Shown here: positions 1-13,472 of the stretch, one piece after another
Layout of the letters: every line of letters starts with the position of its first letter
How positions within the stretch are numbered: position 1 is the stretch's first letter
From: Amblyornis subalaris
Taxonomy: Eukaryota > Chordata > Aves > Passeriformes > Ptilonorhynchidae
Direction of reading: 5' to 3'
Assembly: GCA_018881555.1 (NCBI GenBank)
Contig: JACAXG010000012.1
Location: 5,568,087 to 5,632,086, forward strand
DNA length: 64,000 bases
The notes under the pieces: model-generated
What the model was told of the DNA's origin: nothing
Seen by the model: only the letters and a program-made list of their open reading frames with translations
The model's database searches: none
Position numbers and translations under genes: made by a program

Positions 1-3000
1 CCTATCAGCCATACTCCAGGAGCTGCTGTGCAGACCTGCCAGGTTGACTTTTCAGCTTAACTTCACTGCAGCATTCCATTTTAGCCTAATTTCTCTAGCA
101 TATAGAGAAAACCCAGAAAATTTTTACATCTCTTGCAGGTGAAGAATTACTCCTTCAGTAATCGAGCAAAACAAGCTCTTCTAAGTCTCATTTTTGAAAT
201 CTTTCCCTCTGCATTGGCTTGAAAGTGTTATTGCCTNCTACCACATCCAATTCAGCTAATAAGGTCATGTGTTAGAAATTCTCTATAGTTTGGGGAATTG
301 TTTCTCTGTACTACTTAGTCAACTTTTCTTACTGCCGAGTATTGCTGCTTCAAAGAGGGAGAAAAACAACCACCATCAGGAAACCAGCTTTGCACAAGAC
401 ACACATGAAGAGGAACTCAGACCAAAAGTGTGAAGACAGGGCAGATACACACAGCAGGCCAGTGCAGCCCTCTCACAGCCAGCCCTGAAGCTGGTAATAA
501 CCAAAAGGTATCATCCACAAACAGGTCAGCTGCTTTCACTGGGAGGGATGTAGGTGTAGAGCAGCAGGAGGATTACATAAAGCAGCTTTGCAGTGCTGTG
601 AAAAAACATCAGAGAAACAGTGATCCCATGGGGTGAAGACAGGAAAGGAGAGACCCTCTATGTATGATTAAAAGCAAAACTTTTTAAAAGTACTTTCAGA
701 GAAACAAGAGCAGCTTATTTCAGGACAGTGTTATACAGACTACATCTGCCACAACTGAGGAAGGGAGGGACTGTCAGTAGTCAGCAGGCAGACAGACATG
801 ATTTCTAGGATTAATGACAGCTAGGAAAGCACCACATTTTGTGGCAAGGAACATGAGAGGGATGGACATGCAAAGGACATCAACAATCACAGAATTAAGG
901 GGGCGTGGCCTTCCTTCTTGTGATGGGATAAAAGACTTACTGAGAGAGAAGGTAAGTTCCATGCAGTAGAGTTAAAAATAACATCAGACATCTACATATT
1001 GCAGGGGTACTGGGGCAGCGTCAGGACGCACAGTTAAGACTATATGGGCATGTAAGTTAACTCATTTGTTCTTCCTTTTCATATCTATGCACCTGCAACT
1101 TCATCATACATGTCTTACCAAAAATCAGGAAAGCCAGATTTACAAACCTCTCAGTTTTGACCTCTTAACTATTTGGCCAGAGATGGAGGCAGCTTAGGGA
1201 CCTTAATAACACAAGAAGGAAGAGCCTCTGTTTGCAGAAGCCACTGGGAAGCAAATTAAAAAAAAACTCTACGATTGAACAGGGTTTCACCAATAATGTG
1301 TACTTATCACTTGGCAACAAATTCAAAAAGCAAAAGGTGGCGTAAGCTAAGGGAAGCAGGTTTTCTGTTTGAGGAATTCATGCAAGTTCTTGCAAATAAC
1401 ACATTACCGAAGTGAGAAAAGCATTTTGTTTCTGTCCACATCTCTGGAACCTGCCAGCAAATGGAAAGAGCAGCCATCATTTTGGAAAGCAAAAAGGCTC
1501 CAAGGACAGAATGGTAAGATTAGAAAATTCTAATACAGAAGTACTACTAAGGTGTGCAGATGAGACGTAGAAAAGACACACATGGTGCCTCTTTGCGGTG
1601 AAGTGGTGCATGTAACCTACTGGAACCAGGGGCACATGGAAGCACTGGAGCAACGCCCTTCAGTAAATAGCTGTTGGTAGGTCAACCAAAGGCTGAGGAA
1701 GAAGCATTCAAATTCTGATATCAGCAAAAATTTAATGCCAACAGAAAATGATTAATTGTTTATATCTGCAGATACAAACATCTTTTTTTCCCCCAAAAAC
1801 AAAAAACTGAACAAGTGAAAAAAAGCTGCCAAAACTACACCCACAGAGACGATTTCAAGGACAAGTTGCATCTAGAATACTTATGCACTTGCAGTAGGGA
1901 ATAACTACAATTCAGGCTACTTTTTTATGTAACATATGTATGCACACACAAATTACAGCTGAACATAGGGTAAATTTCTGATAGTTTGAAATGTAGCATT
2001 CAGATGAGGTCCATCTTCCCACAGCTGATTCACCAGCCCTTAACTAAGGAGCCCCTACCCAGAGTAAACCTGACCAAGCTCTGAAATAAGGCATGGTACA
2101 GCATTTTTGCACTGCCAGGGTGTTCCACAGAGGAGCATAGAAATCTGGAGAGGGGCTTCTGTTTCTTGGGAAAGAGGAGCTAGGAACCAAGAAAGAACAG
2201 AAGAGGGACAAGGAGCTTGCTGGAAAAAGAAACCTGCCAAGAAAATCTCTGGGAGTTATGGAAAACCAGTGACATTAATCTGGTTCATCTGTTCTTTTCC
2301 TATGTCTCCAGCAATTGAGATCTGGAAACGATGAGCTCACAGCACCTCTGGTATTTGAAGCATATAATTTTTCATTCAGCCTAGCTTACATTTTCAGACT
2401 GGAACAATCTGACAATATTTCCTTGGGACAGAGGCAAGAATATGCTATACAAAGCCATTTCAGTAAGAATTGTGCTGAAAGGATGAGAAACAAAAATAAG
2501 CAGTTTTAGTGAGAAATAGTCAGTTTTTTTCTTTTTTCCTAATTTATACCAGGAGTATGCTCTGCATGGCCCAGAGGAACATGAAAAAGCTGAAAATTGT
2601 CACATGCATAACACACTCGTTCTTCTTTTTGTGGGCTTGGCATCAACTCCTGCTTTATTTCTCACTTCAGTCCCAGCTCAGAGAGCACAGGAACTGAACA
2701 GGCAAGAGCCAGCCCAGCAGGCTGGTGGGTAGCCAGGACACCCCAGGGGTGCAAGGGCAGGCTCAGGAGCAGGGGCCCCACCCCAGGGACCTCTCCTTCT
2801 CTCTTCCTGTTCTAGCAAGTCCTGCCCATCTGCAAGTGCTGGGTTTCCCGTGCTGAGACACGCACAGGGACACACACATGGGCACTGTTGTAAATTAACT
2901 TTTTAACCCCAAAATGCACCATTGGTTGCAGCAATCACTGTAAGAACAGTAGAAGGGCTGTGTTAGACATATAACACCAGGTCCAGAGCAAAAAGCAACA

Positions 3001-3700
3001 GCAAACAATACATGCTACTCACCAAAACACTGCTTTGAGCAATTTTTTTTTCATGAGAGTCAGTTCTGCAAGTCAGAAAAATCATAAAAGCTTCTCTCAT
3101 TGCATTGCTTTCTTGAATGCAGGCTATATATTAAGTTAGAAGACCTATACTTTTTAGTGATGCAGAAATTGCCTCATGGACCACAGACTCTCTCACAAAC
3201 AGCTTTCAAGTGCCACTTATTTAAATAACATGACTCCCCAGAAAGAAAAACAGTGATCAAGGAGCATAATATACCATTTCTGGCCTAGGGAGGGTGCAGC
3301 CTTATTTGCTGTATGTCAAAATTAGCGAAACTATTTACCAAGTCTTTATAGCCTCATACATAAAAGCGTAAGATGCAGTTCTGCTTGGAAAAGCAGCCCA
3401 AGAGAAATGGTATATCACTGAGGTAAATCGTTATCTCCATCTTTCTTTTTCACAATTTAGGGAAAAAAAATCCACAAAACCATGGAAGAAGTGATTGAGG
3501 TGTTGTTTTTCTAGCCTCCACACCTTAAAATTACAACATCATCAATACAGAGGGCAATGTGCTAACACAGGTTTTAAAAAATGAAAAGATTGTCCTTAAG
3601 CTTTACATAAAATGGCATGAACAAAATCAGCAACAAATACTTTTCAAGAGAGGAGGGTTTTGCTATCATATTTCAGCTACAAAAAATCCTGTAACAACTA
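1..3700. other. Unique AT-rich non-coding DNA, no gene seen
   Basis: No frame above about 75 codons and nothing resembling a known protein. The sequence is AT-rich and of ordinary complexity. The only compositional change is a GC-richer patch at about 2670-2880, rich in CCAG/CAGG words and short of CpG, so it is not a CpG island. A single N lies at 237. Confidence 0.7.
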
Positions 3701-3720
3701 TGAAGGCATATGAAGGCATA
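3701..3720. repeat. Exact 10-bp tandem duplication (TGAAGGCATA x2)
   Basis: Two adjacent identical copies of TGAAGGCATA. This is probably a slippage duplication. It lies within a chance open frame of 129 codons and carries no other signal. Confidence 0.9.
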
Positions 3721-3904
3721 ATCCACACAACTGGATTTGAAGCTTCTCCTATTTGCTGGCCTATCCTCAAGACAGAGGGAAGGACTATAGAAGAGGAGGA
3801 GTCCAGGACGAGAACACTGGTGGTCACCAGCTCTCACACAGCTGATGAGCTTTCTATGGGACAGGCACAGCAGAGAAAAACAATAGAACACACAGATTAT
3901 ATTA

Positions 3905-3968
3905 GGGAGGTCATTTGTGACCTGCAGAAGTCAGAAGTCATCTTCTAACCACTAAGCTACCAGTGCAG
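3905..3968 (-). repeat. tRNA-derived (MIR-like) SINE head, degenerate
   Basis: On the minus strand the segment contains TAGCTTAGTGGTTAGA, which matches the RNA polymerase III A-box pattern TRGYNNARNNG as found in tRNA-derived SINE heads. It is followed by a stretch resembling the 'GACTTCTGACCTGCAGGTCA' region of ancient amniote SINEs. The expected B box (GGTTCGANNCC) is decayed to something like ACAAATGACCTCC. It is not a functional tRNA: no clean cloverleaf or intact B box is visible. The exact subfamily cannot be assigned by eye. Confidence 0.45.
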
Positions 3969-3989
3969 CCTCAGGATTGTAGGTATCAT

Positions 3990-6900
3990 CATGCTTGCTC
4001 GGAAGATGTTTAAATAAGCTGTTGTTTTTGTGCTAGCTCCAGTCTGAGCACAATTTAAGTTTATCTGAATACAGTAGTTCACTCCTTAGGTGAAAAAAAA
4101 AAGAAAGGATTGAAGTGTCAAGGACTATATCTGTGAAGAGTGAGCCTCTTTCTGATGATGGGACTTGGCTTCTTCATCAGTAGAATAATTTTGGAGTTTC
4201 CAAGCCTGAAATAGCCACCAAGCACCAAGGAACTCTGGAAACCCCTAGAAGCAAGAGGCCAGGCCTCCGCAGCACCCATGGATTTTCTCCAGAACAAAGC
4301 CTTTGCTTCTATAAAATATGGCAACAGTTTTTACTTACAAGCAAATTCTTACTAAACAATCTCATCATTCGATTGTTCAGCTCTGTTTGTGTGAAACACT
4401 CTATTGTGATTGTTCTGGCCAATTGACAGAAAAAACTTGTTTCATGCAGGCTGAAAACCAGAGATCAAGGAGCATTCTGAATGTGTAGACCAAGTAGACC
4501 AACACTGGTGGCATGGCAGCAATGAAAGACCTTCAAAACTTTTCACTACTGCATGAAAATGATCTGAGTCTTTCTTTACCCAGCATTAGCTAACTACTTT
4601 TCACCTATTATTTCACCTGATCCTTTTTAAAAACTTGTTCAGAAAAATGCAAAGAGTTGATCATCTTCTGCAAGTTGTGACCCAAGCTGAAATCACCTCA
4701 TCCCCAGAAGGTGCTGAAAGAACTACTGGAGCACATCTCCAGGAAGAAATATCAACCTCTANCTCCTGAAGAAGGCAGCTCACAGCAGAATTTGTCTGCC
4801 GCTTACAACAGCACATCATCCCCTTTTGTATCAACATATTCTAAATCAGTCCCAGTGCACTTAAGTTCACTGTCTGGAGTGAGATGGTCACTGTGCCTCA
4901 GGATGACACCTGAGAAAAACCCACCAACTCACAGAATTTAAGTACATGAACTGGGTTGGAAAAGCATTAGACAAAGCTGACGTTTTCTGCCACATTATTA
5001 ACAAGACTGAGCTCAGTGCCTTTCCTCTCTTTTCGTGCCCAAACAAGTTCAGGAAGTTTGGCTACTGAAATCAGGAGACTAAGTGAAAATGGGATGGTTA
5101 TCAGAGTCAAATCAAATCAGCTGCAACTTTGAGCTTTGCCTTACATTATATCCAACACTGATCAGGTAATGCTGTTCAATCCACGTTTGAATTAAATTGA
5201 AGCTGTAATGCATACTGAGTATATTCAGCAACAGAACACTGGATCAGACTAGACTGATTGCAATGATTTCAGCAGATCAGCCCTAACGAAGCAGTTCAGC
5301 CACCATATTCTCTATTTTTGACCTATACTCACAGTATATTTTAGAGTATTTAGAGGCATTTTAATTGAGAAAATTAATCTGTTCTTACAGCATTAGAAAG
5401 GTTGAATGCTTCACAACAGTTGAGTTTGCCCTGCAATAATATTCTAATCCATTTTTTCTTATCACAACACTGCATTAGGTTTGTACCCCTAATAGTTAAC
5501 AGTTTACTAACATGTCAGTGGCACTTCGTTCCCCTTCCCCCACCAGCCAGGGAAAATATAATTTCTATGATGATACATTCCCCCCTCATTTATATATATA
5601 TGGTTACCCTTTGTTTAACTCTCCAAATACACCTCATTTGCACATGTAAATATTTGAAGAACCTACGATTTCATTTGATAGATCTCAGATGTTGATGTTC
5701 CTGTTTAAACTTTTATTATCAATGCATTCTAGTTTTAATGCTTCTAGTTCTAACAAAAAGAAATTAGACTTTTGCAAATAGGCTTCATTAAGACCTAAAA
5801 ATATTGAGGGTTAGTGTCTCTGAAAGTGTAAGTCAGTATACTTCTTTTGATAAAGCTGCATTAGTTAACAACAGGCAGGATCCAGTCCCACCTGGATTGT
5901 CTCTAAAGTACATAAAAGTAGTGCTGAACTCTGAGACACAAGCCAGTACCAAAGAGATTTCAAAGACTAACTGCTTATGTTTCCCCAAAGTTAAATTCAG
6001 ATTGAAGCTACCCACTACCTTTAAAGAACATTCTTTTCATTCAAGCATAGTAAGTCCTTNAGTAATTTCCTTGAAAAAATTGCACATGGAATAGTCCAAT
6101 AGATACATTTCTGTTTTGTAAAAGTATCAAGGATCAGTAATTATATGCTCTTACTCTGAGACATACATGCTACTTGATGCAAAAGTGAACACAGCTCTGA
6201 GCAGTCATTTTATTTAAGAAAAAGAGAGAACCTGTCAAATTAAACATCATAATCCTGCATAGTATCTTCATAAAATTAAATAACTACTGAAAACTGACTG
6301 AAGGTTTTCCAATACTACAAGATCTTGGCAGATAAGGCTGCTGCAAATGTTCAAGAGGATCTTATGCATGTGCTAGATCACATAACAGTTTAAAGGCACT
6401 TCCTTCCATTAAGGAGTTGGGGCCTCTTTCTGTAACTAACACACTTGAGTTTTATTTCGGGCTGTGAAGGAAACATTCTTTTGCATTGCAGAGTCCTTCA
6501 ATACTGTCCTTCACCAGAGGTTAGAATAAAGTTTACTCAATAATGACTGAAAGCATTCGTTTTCTGTGCTGGTGGGAAAAGGCACAATATTACCCATGAT
6601 TTACTCTGCTAGCTGTGTTCCAGCAGTCTCAGAACTTAACAAGGAACAGAACAAATTAAAAAGCTTGGGTCCTACTCCTGCAGGCAGTCTGTGCACACAG
6701 TCCCATGGAGGAACTGACAGTATGAGCTAAGCTCCAAGCCCTCAGGTTCCTCTCTGACTCAGGATGGAAGCCAGGTGTAGCACTGTGTCCAGCAGAACTC
6801 TGCTGCCACTCCTGTCAGTCATAAATGTAGCTGCAACACAAACACAGTTGCTTTTTGCTCAAATGTAACAACAACAAACATCTATCCTTATTGTCGCAAG
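3990..6900. other. Unique non-coding DNA, no gene seen
   Basis: AT-rich sequence with scattered short frames (60-97 codons) that overlap on both strands. A short TATATATATATGG run lies near 5590. Single Ns lie near 4761 and 6060. No repeat family or RNA gene was recognised. Confidence 0.65.
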
Positions 6901-6911
6901 GCAACGTATAC

Positions 6912-7000
6912 AAAAGCACTATACAAGGCTACAGGAAAGTAATTTTTATCTCTTGTAGACAACTGAAATGGGATTCCAGACAGTTAATGATATAGCCTTT
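6912..7000 (-). repeat. Possible L2/MIR-like fragment
   Basis: The words 'AAAGCACTATACAAGG', then 'TTTTTATCTCTTGTAGACAACTGAAATGG' and 'CAGACAGTTAATG' follow the order seen in the reverse complement of L2/MIR 3' regions (AAAGCACTTTACAA, ATTTTACAG, GAAACTGAGG, GAGGTTAA). Identity is low and the call is tentative. Confidence 0.25.
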
Positions 7001-7530
7001 CCTCATTTCAATGTCTTTGTGAACAACAGTCTAGTTCAATTATTTGTCGATGATATATAAAGGCTACTGCTGAAGGACTACAGATCTGTTATCAAAAACA
7101 TCATCTGAATACACACAATGCCCATTACAGTATTCTTTTATAAGATTTATCCTTGTGGCAAGCCCTTTCACCAGAAGAAATATTTCAAATAATTATACAA
7201 TTACAGAAACCTACATGGAAAGGTTCATTACTTATTATTTCATTTTAATTCACTCTCCACTGCTTTCTAGAATCTTCTAAGTCACCTAAGTACAACTATA
7301 TAGCTTAGAAGACAAGCAAGCCACCTTTTTAGTAAACTTTAATAGAAATAATGTTGCAAATGTTATAGATGCAACATATCTGGAATTTATACACTCCTGA
7401 CTACGATTCAGGGATTTTTTTTCTTTGCTTTCTGTCCCCTTGATTGTCTCACGCCTTCAGGGATTTTGCTTCTTAACTCAGGAGGGGCTGGGAATGTGTG
7501 TGTGCGCTGAAGAACACTATGCTATTTACA

Positions 7531-7580
7531 TAATTTTGGCCATTGACTTCAACGAGACTGAGGCTAGAACCAATAAGGTA
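7531..7580. repeat. Ancient amniote repeat scrap ('CCATTGACTTCAATGAGACT' type)
   Basis: Contains CCATTGACTTCAACGAGACTGAGG, one base away from a word that recurs in old interspersed repeats of birds and reptiles. Only about 50 bp can be aligned by eye and the parent family is not identified. It sits in an open frame of 108 codons (7425-7751) that has no other protein signal. Confidence 0.4.
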
Positions 7581-7599
7581 CGTTATCATAAAAGAAGTT

Positions 7600-10500
7600 T
7601 GCAAACTGTAAGTGCTCATTCTTCCCACGCTGCTGGGAAGGTGCGATTAGTGATGCCATTATCCTTGCCTTACACTGCAGAAAGAATTGTAACAGAGGCT
7701 AAGAGACTGCCAAGGGCCTCGGAGGGAAGCAGTGTTTGTACAAGAAAATAGACTCAGAAGGAAGCTCCTGGCTCAAAGGGCAAAAAGCACTTTTCATTAC
7801 TCTGAAAGGAAGAGAAAAGCAAGCTTTAGCTAACAATACCTTTGTCAGATGCTTAGGTGGAAAATTAAGATAGGATAAAAACACAGTAATAAAGTAAACT
7901 CTTTAATCGTCTTAGTGTTATCCAAATTTTTTAAAACACCAAAAAGCATCTGTACTTACGTAGTTAAAAATTATAGTGTAACAAGAACAACAATATACGA
8001 TTCCACCATACACACATTGAATCTGCTGAAACATATTGGAGATGTCTAAACTTTGCATGCAGGTGTAAGTTTTGAATATTTTGGGAACCTAAGTAACTGT
8101 ACATGAATTAGGTTGGCATTCATGATTACATATATTCTTGGCTATGAACCCCCACAGAAATAATATACATAGTAATAAGCATCAGTGCTACACAAATCAC
8201 AGGAAGAGCAGTTTCTATTGTGTTACCATCTATTCTCATTTCTTTGAGCACTTCGTAAAAAATTTCACTGCTTTAATTAGGCTAGTGTTTCACTCCTCTG
8301 TTGTCTGTAAGTATCTGTGCAAAACTTTCCTCCCACGTGCATTCAGATTTAAACATGGGATTAGTTTCATTTAATCAAGGCTGCATGACTGTTTGTCCCC
8401 TGAAAAGANGACAGCAGCACAGGATTTATTCCAAAACTTTTGCTCCACTAAGTCAACCTAAAATTAATAGAGTCCCAAGGCAGAAATCCACACAAGTTTA
8501 TATGAAGACTCCTTTGATAGGCCTGATACCAAGGCAAGTAAAACCAAAACCTGAAAATTACATGTACATGCATCAGTGTATAAAACCTGAAGAGAAACTA
8601 TTTTATATGAAAGTCAAAATTGGTTTTGGTGAGCTGCTAAGTTTTAGAATAATTTCTAGGAATGATGCTATGAGTAAAGTCCAAAGAGTTCTGAAACCCA
8701 CTAAAAATTAGCATTTCCTCTTTTTGTCGACTTCTCTCTAGACACATTTCTTTTGTCTGCCATTAAGTTGGGGCATGTAACGTCCTCTTCCAAAGTGTGG
8801 CCTTTGCACAGTTAATAGGAGCTGCCCCAGTTGCTCAAACAAAAGTAGTTGTTACACTCAGAATTTGCCATCAGGCCAAAATTTGAAGATTGATGCCAGG
8901 TGACAACTGATGGTTCCCAGCTACCTACTCCAAACCAAATCAATAACCCTTCTGCAAAGGAGCTAAGTTACCTCTACATTGTATTCAACTTGAGAATCTA
9001 TTAAAAAAAAAAAAACTCGGAGGGCAGTAAGGGGGCAGGCATGGAAATCTTCACAGGGAAGGAGTGGAGTTGCCACAGCTGCATCACTGGGGGAGGAGGC
9101 GATTGTGCAGTAAGTTAACCAGGTACATGTGTATAAACTACATTGCTGCTGAGCTGCAGGATTATGGGGTCTTTTGAAAAAAAAATTAACGGCAAGTTAG
9201 GCATACAATTAATTTGTCCCCATACAGATCTCTGTAATGGGCCCTGTGTATTTAGTGAAACAGAATAAGCATATGAAACAAAACTAACCAATGAAGAGTT
9301 GACTTGAAGAGGTTGTCACCATATGGATTTCACTATCGAAGTAGTAAAAAGTATATTCCCAGTATAATGTACAACACAGCCCTTATCTTACTCAGAAGGG
9401 AAAAAAACCCCTTGTCTTCACCTGGCAGTGAACTTAAAGACAGGAGAAACAAAATTGGTATGAAGTTCAATGGCATATCAATTAATAGGTTGCACAGGGT
9501 GAAGGGATGTGCAAAAGAGCTAAGAGAAGTATGAAGTGCCTGAAAGTTTAAAAGGCATTTCAGAACGGAGTAAGCATACCTCGTTCTTTTGAGCACGCTA
9601 TAAATAAGCATGTGTTAGTGGCATTGCTGAAAGACAGCTCAAGACAGAAAGCACTGTGAGGCAAGTGTATTTTTGTATGATGTAGACCTCTTGCTTATAC
9701 CACAAAGAAGCCTGAGACATCTGACCTAAAATGAGGAGCAAGTGGCAAAGACGGGGCCTTAACTAAATGTTCAATTCTAGGTCAATAATACTGACAATGA
9801 TTCTTACTTCTAGAAATCTAAACCCAAGTTAGCAAACAATTTACATTTAAACAGATTTGCTGGTATCTAAGCCTATTGCCTGTCTATGCAAAGCTTGGAT
9901 GTATGCAACACAAAGGCCAATCTGGTGGTTTATAGGCAGATTTATTTGCTCTTACAGCTTCAGCCACTGAGTGTTAAATTTGTAAAAATCAGATTATAAT
10001 CAATATAAAAATAAACAACCATATGAAAAATGTCTATCCTGAATTATCATAGCATAAGATCTATAATGCATCATATAAAATGAGAATCTTTTATTTTTAT
10101 TGCTCAAGTATTAGTTTCCATCTAAGGAATGGACTATGCCGAGGATTGGTAATGAAATACAGATTGGCAATGGAAAAGCAGCTTTTCTTCAGCAGGCTGG
10201 CAGCTAGCTCCTGTCCCATCAACAGAGATCCTCCTTGGCCTGCTGCAGCCAGCAGCTGACCTGCTCCACTTCTTACCAGCCATTTCTGTATCAGAAAAAT
10301 GAACCACTGCCTGGAATAGAAACCGCCTTTGGCCAGCATGCAGCATTGCCCTCTCACAGGTTGCTGGCCAGCCTGAAGACCCAGGTATAACATGGGACAC
10401 TGTTGTCACCTTGCTTGCTATTGAAAACAGGCAATGAGCTTCAGCTGCACCACTGTATTTCACAACATTCCATTCAGCTCTTCTGGGGAAATTCTGAGAA

Positions 10501-10890
10501 ACGACTGCCTGTCTAAACCATGTTGCTTTGCCTTGTTCCTTGCCCTTTTTGATAATCATACCAATACTGTTTGGCACTTGGATTGCTCTGCCTTGAGCAG
10601 TCTCATGTTGAGATTACACTCAATGCTGTTTGCTGGGAGGCTGAAAGCTACAACTGCAGAGTGGCTGCACAAACCAGCTGCTTGCCAGGAGCAGAAACCT
10701 TGGAAAGCTAAGTAGGGAATGTAATCAATGATGCCTGTTCCTTTGACCAGGAGAACACCTGGGTCCAAGATATGAAGTGGCAATTACTGAAGTGCACTTA
10801 CAAAACTGTGGAAAGCAACTCTAATGTAATAATGAGCAACAATATTCTACAAACTGGGTACATGTGATGATGCGTCATTCAAATGGTTAC
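7600..10890. other. Unique non-coding DNA with a GC-richer patch
   Basis: No gene recognised. Poly-A of 13 bases lies near 9003 and a poly-A run near 9178. Around 10190-10700 the base composition becomes GC-richer and frames of 147 and 98 codons (minus) and 93 codons (plus) overlap each other. None resembles a family and their overlap argues for chance openness. An N lies at 8409. Confidence 0.6.
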
Positions 10891-10896
10891 TCACAT

Positions 10897-10958
10897 TGAT
10901 AACAGGCAAACAGAGGCAGAGACATAACACACTCAAGGAAACAATACCAGCCTGACAG
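10897..10958 (-). repeat. MIR/L2-like fragment, reverse orientation
   Basis: The words GATAACAGGCAAACAGAGGC, then AGAGACATAACACACTCAAGG and AAACA parallel the reverse complement of the MIR/L2 region normally reading ATGAGGAAACTGAGGCACAGAGAG...GTGACTTGCCCAAGGTCACA. The order and spacing of the blocks agree, though several positions differ. It ends at an A-rich run. Confidence 0.45.
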
Positions 10959-10959
10959 A

Positions 10960-13065
10960 AAAAAAAAAAAAGAAAAAATATTTCTCATGAGAAAGGAGGT
11001 TTTTATCTCTGGCAATACTCTACCTTCACAGAAATAATGGCTCTATCTGCTTCTCCATAACCTGGACATATTAGAGCTAGGAAGGTCTTGGCAGGTGCTG
11101 CTTCTTTTATACTTTTATAATGCTTTAAGGATTATTGCCAATATTATCATATCTGCTAGTATTTCTTGATGCCACTGAGGTCATAAAATACCAGGCAATG
11201 GAAGTCACACTTAATCTTCACTTTACAGTCACAGATTTAAGACAGCAGTGAAGATACCAAGAAAGGGACAATTCCCATTCCTCTCCCAGCCAATGGTAAA
11301 ACTGTCTTCCATGTACATCAAAGTCTGGAAGGTAACCTACTGCATGAGGAATATATCAGCAACTCAGAACTTGAGTGATCCAGGCAAGATGTACCACTTA
11401 TCACTGAAGTCAGGATTAGTGTGCTGGACTGAATTACATAATGAAGAGAAGAGAAAACACTTTCTGGAGGAGAAATCTCAAACTTGGAACTGATGGAAGA
11501 GTGTTCAGGGTGCTCACCTTACATACTTCACTTTTCTGGTGCAAGAGCTATTCAATTAAAGATTTTTTTCCTTTTCTTGTGTCAACCAGCAGTCAAGGAG
11601 CAAGCTGGAAAGGGAGAGGCATGGAGATGTTTAGGTATCGCCAACTTCTTCTGCAGTTTTGGGTATGGTGGCAGTTTCCAGATGTTGGGGAAAAAAAATA
11701 AATGGTGGAAGCAATGAAACTTGATTGGTTCTTCACTCAGGACAGTTATTGTTTGTGATGGTTTTCCTAAGCTGAAGTACAGACTACAACAATCTAAAGG
11801 TTTTAGGTATGGAAAGAAACATACAAAAAAGTACACTAAAATCTCAAAACTAGTGTGTGAAAACACCTTCCACAAAGCAGTTAAACCTAGGTTGAGGCTA
11901 TGAGATTACTCAGACCATGTTCGGTATGCCTTGGCAAATTTCTGTGTAGTTGGTGGTTTGAGAAGGGTCCTTGCCAGTCCTGGACACAGACTTGCAGCAG
12001 GAGGTCTCCACATCTGGCAGCACTTACTATTGCTCTCCTGCCTCTGGCAGGGAAGGGAGGAAGGAATGGGGACTGGCATGTCGCCAGGGTTCTTTAGCTG
12101 GCCTGAGATATGACACGGGAATGGCTTTCCATCTTCTCAGCCATCAGTTCCAGCTGAGAGCTGCACTGAAACAGCTTCATTTGCTGGCTTATCCCAACTC
12201 TGTAATACTGTAGTTGACATTAGAGATTCACTTAGGCACTTTGTTTTGCTATCAGTGTTATGTTGCTTCCATAAGCACATCACTTAAACCACACTAAACC
12301 ATCACAATTTTAAAAACCAAAGTTACTCAGAAAAGGAAAAACTCCAAACAAAAACAGATAAACCCAGAAGAACTTTTAACTTAAGAGTCTGATAAACAAA
12401 TCATGACAAAGGAGTGTATAGCTCTATCACCTCGGAATACAGCTTTTCTTGCTGTCCCAGGATGGAAACATATATCCATGCAAAAGTAAAGCAAACAAAC
12501 AAACAAAAAACACCCCCCCCCCAACTGTTTGGGCAGGGGGATAAGGGTGAATGATTCCTAGCTTGCTCGAGGTAAAAGACTCTCACTCTAGAGAAATAGC
12601 TTTGAGTGACACAATATCCTGTAACAGGGCAGTAATAGAGAAAGCAGTGATTTACAGTACTTGAGAAAGAAGAGAGTGGGAAAGCAAGAACTAGTTGACA
12701 TAGCTTGTCATTTTACCTTTCCACTTTTCCACACCTGGGCTGGTGTCTCTCTGAGAAGAGAAAACTATAAAAGTTATTTCTGAGCTGCACTGTCGCAGAG
12801 TTTTTCAGTAAATCTCCTACCCAATCATTAAACAGGTTTCAATGTCCACAATTTCTTTCAGGGTGCATCTGTAAAATATTAAACTACGATCCCTACAAAG
12901 GTCCACTAGTTAATTTACTCAGACCCTGTCTATAAAGTCTCAAGTTGGTAAGATTAGGCTAAATACTTTTTCAAAGGTAGCATTCATCAACTGTGAGTGT
13001 GTTTTACAAGTTTTATATCTAATGAGATCACTTCTTGGTTTCCTCTGCTCCGAAGCACACAAAAC
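10960..13065. other. Unique non-coding DNA, no gene seen
   Basis: Short overlapping frames only (60-97 codons), none recognised. A poly-A/G-interrupted run lies near 10959-10977. The sequence is of ordinary complexity apart from the simple tract at 12492-12525, listed separately. Confidence 0.65.
12492..12525. repeat. Simple repeat: (CAAA)n followed by C10 homopolymer
   Basis: A run of CAAA units, then A6, then C10 (12513-12522). Homopolymer C of this length is a length-variable, hard-to-sequence tract, and the exact count should be treated cautiously. Confidence 0.9.
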
Positions 13066-13067
13066 TA

Positions 13068-13145
13068 AGGCCAAATTCTGTCCTCATCTAGAGCAAACTG
13101 GTTGGTTTCAAATGGGAGTATAGCCCAGGTCAGAGCTGGCTCTAC
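13068..13145. repeat. Ancient amniote repeat scrap ('CCAAATTCTGTCCTC' type)
   Basis: Begins with GGCCAAATTCTGTCCTCA and continues with 'CAAATGGGAGTATAGCCCAGG'. The pairing of a GGCCAAATTCTG motif with a nearby 'TCAATGGAGT'-like word is typical of a widespread old repeat class in reptiles and birds. It is diverged and truncated. The family name is not assigned. Confidence 0.4.
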
Positions 13146-13472
13146 TCCTGTATTTCCTGAATGAAAGAGACATGATCTCATCAGGGCATTAAAGATCCTC
13201 TATAAGATAAGTAGTCACATACAGAATGGTCTGCACCTGTTAAACATAAAGCTAAAGTGCACAAAATGAACCACATCCTACATGAGTCCTCACAGAAATG
13301 GCAATATCCCACTCACCATAAAAATGGAAGTAAACCCAAGTGGTACAAACAGCCTATTAAAGTTTTAGGGCAAATGTAATTTGATAAAGTTTGCTGGTGT
13401 TGAGAATTTTTTTTTTTGCTCCTGAGAAGTACTGGGCAGACTCAGTTTGGACCGAAAACACCTACTATGACG

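Noticed and set aside
3559..3948. 129-codon plus-strand open frame
   Set aside because: Its 3' end runs into a decayed SINE A box and it contains a slippage duplication. No protein signature.
8301..8711. 136-codon plus-strand open frame
   Set aside because: Lysine-rich translation of AT-rich DNA, interrupted by an N and matching nothing recognisable.
10134..10577. 147-codon minus-strand open frame
   Set aside because: No recognisable domain, low-complexity biases absent, overlapped by 98- and 93-codon frames in a GC-richer patch. Chance openness is the simplest explanation.
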